The position numbers were made by a program, and so were the translations under genes. Of a stretch of 64,000 nucleotides of DNA, positions 58,150 through 64,000 are shown in pieces; within the stretch, counting starts at the first letter, position 1, and every line of letters starts with the position of its first letter. Origin of the DNA: a virus; the IMG/VR virus record IMGVR_UViG_3300049215_000529, positions 1 through 64,000 of that record, one strand, 5' to 3'. The notes beneath the pieces were generated by a model. The model ran no database searches, was not told the DNA's origin, and saw only the letters and a list, made by a program, of their open reading frames with translations.

Positions 58150-60372
58150 TCACCAAGAGGAGACTACTCTCGCCTTGGATACCATGTTAGTGTCTTGCTC
58201 AACCAATATAGCGTGCGAGAATTTATCTTTTAAACGATCATTGTGGGTGATGACTAGAATGTTGTAATCTTTTTGGAAAAACTTAATGATATCAGCAAAA
58301 GCATCTATGCTAGCTTTATCTAAAGATTGATCTATTTCATCCAATAAAAGCAATTGAACATTTACATCTAGCATTTTCTGTAGCAAGAAAGATAGTCCAA
58401 GCTTGAGAGCGAAAGAAACGGCAAGTTTCATAGCTCCTGACAATTGCTCATAGTACCTCTCTCTACCATTGACGGTATAATTAATGTCTAGAGTATCTGC
58501 TTGGTCGCCAGTTTTTTCTACGGTCTTTTCCACCGAGAAAGATAATTGAAGCCCTGGCTTTAACTGAGATAATAGGTTATTAGCTTCTACCTGCAAGTCA
58601 TCCAGAACATTTTGGATGATGAGATTAGGGATACCAGTTGTAGAGAAGGCTTGTACAACTGACGGGTACACTACGAACTTTTCTTCCAAATCTACCAAAG
58701 ATTTAGTTAACTCATTCTTCTTTGCCTTGTTCTTAGTTTTCTGATCGATATTATTTTGAATAACCGCTTTGTTATTATTAAAGTGGTTGATTTCCTTATT
58801 AAGAGTAGTGACAGTTGTCATTACGGCAGCAATTTTTTGCTTTTCAACCTGAATCTGTTCCTTGAGCAACTTTGCCTCATCTAAAGAAGAGTCCTTCAAT
58901 AAATTAGAAACCTCTTCCAGTTCCTTAATCTTATCTGTTAATTCAGCAGTGAATTTAGCATGCAACTCTTTGTACTCGTCATGAAGCGCGCCCTTGTCTT
59001 GCAACTCTTTGGTCTTAGCAGTAATTTGCGTGTTAACATCTTCCAATTGCTTTTTGGATAGCTTGAGACTGTTAATGGTTTGTAAATGAGTAGTAATTTC
59101 TGCATTGAGGGCTGCAATATTTTTCTTGGCTTCTTGAATATTTGCTTGACAAACTTTCATCTCATTAGCAATGCGCGTTTTCTCTTCTTTGCGATGTTTA
59201 TCTGTCATTGGTTGACGACAACGATCACAATAACTCTCATCGGGGAAAGGTACCTTGAGCTTTTCAGTGTCTGCCAAATTAGTCCTAATATTGACATTGT
59301 GCTGGGTGACAATCTCTTTTTTCTTTTCAACTTCTTCGTTCAAAATATCGATTTGAGAATAGTCTATCGTAGCCAGTTTAACTTGATTGTCTTTGAGAGA
59401 CTTGATTTCTCCAACTAACTCATTAGCCGACTTGATAACGTTGGACTTTTTTGACTGATACTCTTTGACGGATGTTTCTAGTTTGGAGCGGTCAGCAGTC
59501 AACTGGCGCTCGTTTGCCAATAAAGAAGCAAATTTACTCTCTATATTTGCATGGGCGGTTGTTAGTTCATTCACCTTCTGGGTGTAGCCTTCTATTTCAG
59601 ATTGACAGTCTGCAAGGACTGCACCCTTTTCATTCAAGCTCTGCTCTACTGATACCAGCTGCTTTGCCAGTTCGAGCAACTCTTTGTCTGGATCTCCCAA
59701 AGTTTCAAGCAGAGTTTTATGTCTTTCGATTTCTTTAGAAATGACATTAGCCTTATCTTTAGCCATTTGACATAGCTTAGTGTAAATGATAAGGTTGAGG
59801 GGTTCTTTTAAAATGCCCTTTCGCTTCTCAGCAGTAACTGTGGATAGACCAGACAGATCATTTTGTACGAAATGATATGTGCTACGAAATGACTTATAAT
59901 TAATCTTGACTAACTTAGCCAAATCTTTTTCGGTATCACCTGAGCGACTGCCAGATAGGTTCTTCCAGAATTTTTCTGTTACCTTCTTGTCAATCCAAGG
60001 TTCCTCGGTTGCAGAGTAATATACTTCTTCCTCTGTGCCTGGCGTACCATTTCTCTCCAATAATACTAAATTGGTACTGCCCTTCTTGGTTCTGGTTCGC
60101 GCGATACGATACTCTTGATCTCCAATCAGGAAGTCAAACACAATTTTACAAGAGGCAGAATCGTCTCTAATAATTTTTTCTAAGTTGATGTCTGCATGAT
60201 TGAATAGTACATATTCAATAGCTTTAAAGATTGTAGTCTTACCTACACCGTTTGCGATTAGTTCATTGTTCTCAGCTTTGCCCACAAGAAGGGCGGCGCT
60301 AAATTGTGTAAAATCGATAAACGCCTTATCATAGCACATGAAGTTGTCAATGTACAGTCTAACTGGCTTCAT
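58150..60372 (-). CDS. SbcC/Rad50-type recombination ATPase (gp46-like)
   Basis: 740 aa. N-terminal ATPase half with VGKAENNELIANGVGKTTIF (Walker A with a short insert, residues about 30-49), long coiled-coil arms, a zinc hook YCDRCRQPMTDKHRK near 380, and the C-terminal half with ERYYEQLSGAMKLAVSFALK (ABC signature) and LLLLDEIDQSLDKAS (Walker B). Works with the SbcD nuclease gene just upstream (4-nt overlap) to process DNA ends for recombination-dependent replication. In T4 the pair is gp46/gp47. Confidence 0.9.
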   Translation of the reverse strand: MKPVRLYIDNFMCYDKAFIDFTQFSAALLVGKAENNELIANGVGKTTIFKAIEYVLFNHADINLEKIIRDDSASCKIVFDFLIGDQEYRIARTRTKKGSTNLVLLERNGTPGTEEEVYYSATEEPWIDKKVTEKFWKNLSGSRSGDTEKDLAKLVKINYKSFRSTYHFVQNDLSGLSTVTAEKRKGILKEPLNLIIYTKLCQMAKDKANVISKEIERHKTLLETLGDPDKELLELAKQLVSVEQSLNEKGAVLADCQSEIEGYTQKVNELTTAHANIESKFASLLANERQLTADRSKLETSVKEYQSKKSNVIKSANELVGEIKSLKDNQVKLATIDYSQIDILNEEVEKKKEIVTQHNVNIRTNLADTEKLKVPFPDESYCDRCRQPMTDKHRKEEKTRIANEMKVCQANIQEAKKNIAALNAEITTHLQTINSLKLSKKQLEDVNTQITAKTKELQDKGALHDEYKELHAKFTAELTDKIKELEEVSNLLKDSSLDEAKLLKEQIQVEKQKIAAVMTTVTTLNKEINHFNNNKAVIQNNIDQKTKNKAKKNELTKSLVDLEEKFVVYPSVVQAFSTTGIPNLIIQNVLDDLQVEANNLLSQLKPGLQLSFSVEKTVEKTGDQADTLDINYTVNGRERYYEQLSGAMKLAVSFALKLGLSFLLQKMLDVNVQLLLLDEIDQSLDKASIDAFADIIKFFQKDYNILVITHNDRLKDKFSHAILVEQDTNMVSKARVVSSW

Positions 60373-61562
60373 TCTTTAGCCTCCGCCTTATAAGTCGCGT
60401 AGATATCCATGGCTACCTCAATAAAAGACGAGCGCAAATTCACATCCACATACGTGTCTGAGTATGTTTTAATAGCGGAAGTTACATCCATTTTTGTATC
60501 AATTGTATTGTTGGCATCCTTCTTAACCAATCCAACTTTTTTAGATTCTGTTATGCTAGTAACATTGTAGGCGCCTTGAGAAGATAAAAACTTCTCCAAC
60601 GACGATTTGCTAACTGATTTTAGTTCAGGGGCAGCGAGCGATACCTCAACTTTGACAATGGACTTGTCCCAAGAATCAACCTTCTTTAGTTCTTCTAGAA
60701 CATATTCAGTAGGATCTTCGGTATCCTTTGGAACGGTGATGCTAACTTTTTTGAGAGGTCTAGTTGGTAGTTCACTAGTAACCCACTCTCCAGTTACACA
60801 ATTCATTATCACAATGAACTTTTTGTGATCTGTTTCAGAAAAATTGGAAATATCCATACTGCCAATATGGGCAATGTATGGATTCTTTTTCTTCATTATC
60901 TGCGGCTTATGAACGTGCCCCATCCAAACATAATCGTATCCTTGGAACATATCCAACGGACAAAACAACTCGTTTGCTAAGTCATCGATTTCATCGCCTA
61001 CCGGGATTGATCCTTCGATGGCAAGGTGTCCGATTAACACCTTCTTATACGTCACTGGTAATCCAGCCAATTCATACACCAAGCTGTCACGGATAAGTGA
61101 AATGGCTTCAGCAGCAGAGCTGGTTCCAAACGATTTTCTATCACGGAATGGAACCAAAGTAAAAGCGACAGAATCTATCAAGATACTGTCGATGTCTTTG
61201 TAAACACTTACGTTGCTCAACTCTACTTCACTGATGATATCAAGCGGAGAGGTCATTACATTTCCGGCACGAACCACATCGTGGTTTCCCATAATCACAA
61301 CCACATTGACACCATACGCCTCGCACTTTTTCAGCCAGGAAATGAACAGTGTAATAAGTGCGGGATGAGGCTTTGGATCTTCAAAAACATCACCGGTAAT
61401 AATAATGTAATCGGCATGACATTCTATCGCCTGATCAAGCGTCCAGTCCAATAAATTAAGTTGGTCTACGATGCGACTATTTAGATTGGAACCAATACCA
61501 GCTTTACCGATATTTAGTCCTTTACCTAAATGTACATCACCCAGAATTATAGTGTGCGACAT
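60369..61562 (-). CDS. SbcD/Mre11-type nuclease (gp47-like)
   Basis: 397 aa. Metallophosphoesterase motifs in order: ILGDVHLGKG, IITGDVFEDPKPHPAL, VVIMGNHDVV, IGHLAIEGSIP and the WMGHVHKPQ histidine. These ligands make the dimetal site. C-terminal residues contain the capping helices that bind SbcC. It overlaps both the SbcC gene (4 nt) and the primase zinc-finger gene (16 nt). It forms the DNA-end-processing nuclease with SbcC. Confidence 0.9.
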   Translation of the reverse strand: MSHTIILGDVHLGKGLNIGKAGIGSNLNSRIVDQLNLLDWTLDQAIECHADYIIITGDVFEDPKPHPALITLFISWLKKCEAYGVNVVVIMGNHDVVRAGNVMTSPLDIISEVELSNVSVYKDIDSILIDSVAFTLVPFRDRKSFGTSSAAEAISLIRDSLVYELAGLPVTYKKVLIGHLAIEGSIPVGDEIDDLANELFCPLDMFQGYDYVWMGHVHKPQIMKKKNPYIAHIGSMDISNFSETDHKKFIVIMNCVTGEWVTSELPTRPLKKVSITVPKDTEDPTEYVLEELKKVDSWDKSIVKVEVSLAAPELKSVSKSSLEKFLSSQGAYNVTSITESKKVGLVKKDANNTIDTKMDVTSAIKTYSDTYVDVNLRSSFIEVAMDIYATYKAEAKE

Positions 61563-62107
61563 GGTTTGTAAGAATTAATCTCTTCTTTCAGTTCTTCAAC
61601 GATGCGACGGAGCGCCTCGTTATTTAGAGTCTTGTGTTTGAGATTCAAGTCATCATATACCGAGCAGATATGATCAATAAATGACTGCGATTCTTCATCA
61701 ATATGATCGAGTCGAAATTCTCTGACACAGGCAGAAAAATCCAACATAACTTCCAATTTTTCAGAGAAATCCTCTCTGCTAATGAATCCTTCATCACTGA
61801 CATCTCCATTAAACAGATCTATTATTTTGAAGGCAGCTTTTGCTTTAGAAATACCTTCCATGGCAGCTACTAGCTCGCAACAGCCTACACCTGTCTTGCA
61901 ACCAAAACACCAGAAGGTATTGGTTTGAGGATAGTAATGGAAAGAGGCAGAATTTTCACGTCCTCCTGAATGAGATGGAATGGGACAAATAATTTTGCGA
62001 TTGATTTCGTCTACACGCAATCTATAATACTTAAATAAACGGGTAATAGGAACCGAGTTAGCGCGACGGATTAAATCTTGGTAGAAGGCTTTTCCTGAAG
62101 AAGGCAT
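61547..62107 (-). CDS. DNA primase zinc-finger half
   Basis: About 186 aa from ATG 62107 (MPSSGKAFYQ), chosen because TGGAGA lies 8 nt upstream; longer frames overlap the next gene more. Residues about 38-90 are the CHC2 zinc domain of DnaG: IICPIPSHSGGRENSASFHY then FWCFGCKTGVGCCELVAAM. After that a helical region, possibly linking to the TOPRIM half encoded at 39409-40185. The two parts are about 22 kb apart, so the primase works in two pieces. Confidence 0.85.
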   Translation of the reverse strand: MPSSGKAFYQDLIRRANSVPITRLFKYYRLRVDEINRKIICPIPSHSGGRENSASFHYYPQTNTFWCFGCKTGVGCCELVAAMEGISKAKAAFKIIDLFNGDVSDEGFISREDFSEKLEVMLDFSACVREFRLDHIDEESQSFIDHICSVYDDLNLKHKTLNNEALRRIVEELKEEINSYKPCRTL

Positions 62108-62250
62108 TGCAAAATCTCCAGCTTCCCCTGGTGTCTCGCCCGAGCTAAAGGATCCGGTTGTATTTGGTAATGGGCACATAATTGTGAATATTTACTAAAA
62201 TTATCTTTCTCTTCGGAAATTAATGACAATAGTAGTTCTTTGGTTATCAT
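62071..62250 (-). CDS. Small hypothetical protein overlapping the primase gene (59 aa)
   Basis: 59 aa from ATG 62250 (MITKELLLSLISEEKDNFSK) to the TAA inside the primase coding region, overlapping it by 37 nt in another frame. Compact helical, with PDPLARARHQGKLEIL. The reading frame fits the gap left between primase and the 170-aa gene, but the ribosome site is weak. Function unknown. Confidence 0.5.
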   Translation of the reverse strand: MITKELLLSLISEEKDNFSKYSQLCAHYQIQPDPLARARHQGKLEILQCLLQEKPSTKI

Positions 62251-62257
62251 AGCCAAG

Positions 62258-62770
62258 TTATTCACTCTTTTTATTGGCGTCAAGTGCCTTAGAAATTTCT
62301 TTTGAAATCGTTTCGGATAATGTGGCTGGATTTGTTCTTTTTTCCAATTGCAATACTGCATATTCTAACTTATTAATTTTGTCTCGCTGTTTAAAAACAG
62401 TTCTCATCAATAAAGTAATCCAGCCCAATGATCCCATGCCTTCCTGCTCTGCTGGATCATTATTGATATCAATTGCAAGCTGGACCATCTTGGTCATGAT
62501 TTCTTTTTCCATTTCATTTTGGAAAATATTCTTATTTTCTGGCAGAGTTTTATCTGCTAAGCATTTGTTAAACTGTGTTGCCAAGTCTGCGGCGCGGACT
62601 CTGTATCCAGATTTACGCTCTTCACTGTTTTTAACTTTACGATCCAAATCCTCTTGAGTAGGCTTCTTTGGCATAGAATCGAAGATAGACTTCTGGCTGC
62701 TAACATTTTTTAGACCAAGCTTCTGCGATTGTACAGAAGGCTGCTCAGTATCTTCTTCGTCAAATGGCAT
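62258..62770 (-). CDS. Hypothetical protein (170 aa)
   Basis: 170 aa with GAGG before ATG 62770. N-terminal 60 residues are polar and disordered, the rest helical with DLATQFNKCLADKTL, WITLLMRTVFKQRDKINKLE and a Lys/Ser tail. Coiled-coil-like. Located between the 121-aa gene and the small gene. Not recognised. Confidence 0.6.
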   Translation of the reverse strand: MPFDEEDTEQPSVQSQKLGLKNVSSQKSIFDSMPKKPTQEDLDRKVKNSEERKSGYRVRAADLATQFNKCLADKTLPENKNIFQNEMEKEIMTKMVQLAIDINNDPAEQEGMGSLGWITLLMRTVFKQRDKINKLEYAVLQLEKRTNPATLSETISKEISKALDANKKSE

Positions 62771-62780
62771 GTGACCTCAA

Positions 62781-63125
62781 TTATTTCTTAGTGAGCGGAG
62801 TAACAGCGCGCGAGACAATTAGAAATCTATCTGCTAGCTCCACCACATAAGCTTTACCAACAGCAACTTCCAATGAGGGAAGAACTGCAGTAGAAGTAGC
62901 AGTTAAATACAACTTGCTAGGCTCAATGTTTACTGGAGTAGCATGCATATGGACTTTCTGATCTGGAAGGGCAAACATTTCGATGCTCTTATCCTTAATC
63001 TCATTCCAAATAGTACCTGCTTCAGTTCCAGCTAAAGATGTTGCAACTTGCTCCGCTTTAGTTTGATGTGCGGCTTGTGCTTGTTGCGCTAAGGTTGGTT
63101 CTTTTCCAGTCTTCTTCTTACTCAT
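62781..63125 (-). CDS. Hypothetical protein (114 aa)
   Basis: About 114 aa from ATG 63125 (MSKKKTGKEP) with GGAGA upstream; an earlier in-frame start at 63149 has none. N-terminal disordered Lys/Gln/Ala region, then a beta-type region with KVHMHATPVNIEPSKLYL and VAVGKAYVVELADRFLIVSR. Small beta protein, unknown function. Confidence 0.6.
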   Translation of the reverse strand: MSKKKTGKEPTLAQQAQAAHQTKAEQVATSLAGTEAGTIWNEIKDKSIEMFALPDQKVHMHATPVNIEPSKLYLTATSTAVLPSLEVAVGKAYVVELADRFLIVSRAVTPLTKK

Positions 63126-63156
63126 GATATTCTCCAAATTTATGGGCATTCAGTTA

Positions 63157-63456
63157 TTATATATCAGCAAATGCGCTCCTCAATGCGCTCGTCATAACCA
63201 AACCATTAATCCTTTTAACTTCTGCTCCATCTACTAAAATCAAAACACTAGGAATTGATTCTATATTGAAGCGACGACATAATCCTTTAAAATGGTCTAC
63301 ATCTATGGCAAAGAATCCAATGTCTTTATGTTTTTCTTCTATCTTTTCAATTATATTAAGCATTTTCTTATGAAAAGGCATCCAGGATGCATAAAAATAG
63401 ATGGATTGCACTTTTTTATTAAAAGTTAAATCGACTTCTTGAGTTAAAAACAACAT
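63157..63456 (-). CDS. Thioredoxin-fold protein without active cysteines
   Basis: 99 aa. Thioredoxin fold judged by IYFYASWMPFHKKMLNIIEK (W-x-x-x-x-K position), GFFAIDVDHFKGLCRRFNI and the conserved cis-Pro in NIESIPSVLILVDGAEVKRI. The W-C-x-x-C site is W-M-P-F-H here (residues 25-29), so no disulfide redox activity is expected. It may be a structural subunit, for example a processivity-like partner, as thioredoxin is for T7 polymerase. The stop of the next gene overlaps its start by one nt. Confidence 0.7.
   Translation of the reverse strand: MLFLTQEVDLTFNKKVQSIYFYASWMPFHKKMLNIIEKIEEKHKDIGFFAIDVDHFKGLCRRFNIESIPSVLILVDGAEVKRINGLVMTSALRSAFADI
63159..63165 (-). promoter_or_regulatory. GATATAT element upstream of the 114-aa gene
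   Basis: Minus-strand TGATATATAATAAC at the end of the thioredoxin-like gene, 34 nt before ATG 63125. Candidate promoter core of the same set, with a TG before the hexamer. Confidence 0.3.
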
Positions 63457-63689
63457 CAGTTATCGGTGCTTTTCTTGTTAAGATTTTTGATAATTTCATC
63501 AATATTACCGGAAACTTGTGCCTTTTCTAAAATAACTCTAGAAAGCTGATCATTCAATTTCTTTATTTCTTGATTAAGGGCGTCTTGTGTAACTACACCG
63601 GCAGCAATTAATACATTTTCAAGCGCTTTAAGTCTAATCAAAGCCTCAGCAACCAACATTTCACTTGGTAATTCTTTTTCTTTTTCCAT
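63456..63689 (-). CDS. Hypothetical helical protein (77 aa)
   Basis: 77 aa from ATG 63689 ([10 protein letters not shown]) with AAGG 9 nt upstream. All-helical: MLVAEALIRLKALENVLIAA, then EIKKLNDQLSRVILEK. Probably coiled coil. Placed between the deformylase and thioredoxin-like genes, overlapping each by one nt. Function unknown. Confidence 0.55.
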   Translation of the reverse strand: MEKEKELPSEMLVAEALIRLKALENVLIAAGVVTQDALNQEIKKLNDQLSRVILEKAQVSGNIDEIIKNLNKKSTDN

Positions 63690-64000
63690 TATAATACCTT
63701 CCCGCAACACTTTTTATATTTCTTCCCAGAGCCACAAATGCATGGCTGATTAGGTCCCACCTTGGTTTTATTGATAACGGGCGCGATTTTAGGAATGGCA
63801 CGATCCATAAACAAAGTGGAACTAAGATGATCAATTTCGTGCTGGCATACCACTGCCAATAAGCCAGTTGCTACGAAACTGTACGGCTCTACTAAATTGT
63901 TAGTAACATGTACTTCTTGAAAACGGGTGGTGTCTTCTGTGCGACCAGGAAAAGATAAACATCCCTCCTGTCTAAACATCAGGGGATCATATCCATTTTG
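63689..64000 (-). CDS. def: Peptide deformylase with C-terminal SEC-C motif, N-terminal part outside the window
   Basis: About 103 residues are visible; the 5' part lies beyond the window. Motif 2 (QEGCLSFPG, zinc-binding Cys) and motif 3 ([17 protein letters not shown]-x-x-H) are intact, with the usual spacing; motif 1 is not in the window. After the catalytic domain comes a SEC-C zinc motif, [20 protein letters not shown], like the one that ends SecA and several ribosome- or protein-linked enzymes. It removes formyl groups from new proteins. Phage deformylases are known from marine phages; the SEC-C tail is not typical. No start can be given. Confidence 0.85.
   Translation of the reverse strand, partial: QNGYDPLMFRQEGCLSFPGRTEDTTRFQEVHVTNNLVEPYSFVATGLLAVVCQHEIDHLSSTLFMDRAIPKIAPVINKTKVGPNQPCICGSGKKYKKCCGKVL

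Noticed and set aside
1-64000. Prophage in a bacterial chromosome
   Set aside because: No integrase, attachment site, host housekeeping operon or rRNA/tRNA is visible. All genes fit a single large phage genome.

Overview
This window looks like part of a large tailed double-stranded DNA bacteriophage (Caudoviricetes), not a cellular chromosome. It holds a terminase large subunit, a portal, a probable HK97-fold capsid protein, a prohead protease fused to a scaffold-like region, and a T4-style recombination set (UvsX/RecA, UvsY-like, gp46/gp47-like SbcCD, gp32-like SSB, RuvC-like nuclease). There is no rRNA, no recognisable tRNA and no cellular operon. The DNA is AT-rich, genes are packed with 1-14 nt overlaps or short gaps, and almost everything is on the minus strand. 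Only two genes are on the plus strand: a CCA-adding enzyme and an HNH endonuclease. Tail, lysis, helicase and most nucleotide-metabolism genes are not seen and probably lie outside. The host cannot be named from this sequence.

Layout. 1-1.2 kb: end of a structural block. 1.3-4.0 kb: accessory island with a CCA-adding enzyme, a RelA/SpoT-like protein and a LAGLIDADG endonuclease. 4.1-38.8 kb (transcribed right to left): virion morphogenesis block with capsid, decoration-like proteins, several large helical proteins of unknown function, protease/scaffold, a tyrosine-phosphatase-like protein, a glucosaminidase-like protein, portal and terminase. A second CCA-adding-family nucleotidyltransferase sits inside it, and GIY-YIG and HNH endonucleases interrupt it. 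38.9-49.1 kb: a sigma-region-4-like regulator, TOPRIM half of a primase, DnaJ, RuvC-like resolvase, SSB, UvsX, UvsY-like and small proteins, then an HTH protein and a second HNH gene. 49.2-64 kb: a C-family (DnaE) DNA polymerase, FtsH-like M41 protease domain, trigger factor, RecB-like nuclease, a virion-like protein, dNMP kinase, SbcC/SbcD, the zinc-finger half of the primase, a thioredoxin-fold protein without its cysteines, and a peptide deformylase with a SEC-C tail cut by the window end.

How they fit together. The phage brings its own polymerase, split primase, SSB and recombination set, a packaging motor and a head assembly programme. It also carries a set of proteins acting on translation and nascent chains: two CCA-family nucleotidyltransferases, a RelA/SpoT-like protein, peptide deformylase, trigger factor, DnaJ and an M41 protease domain. 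Four free-standing endonuclease genes from three unrelated families each have a perfect inverted repeat (9-15 bp arms) bracketing or containing the start codon, suggesting that their translation is blocked on read-through transcripts. That pattern, the RelA-like/CCA pair, and a peptide motif repeated in the protease/scaffold and again in a separate virion protein are the most distinctive observations.
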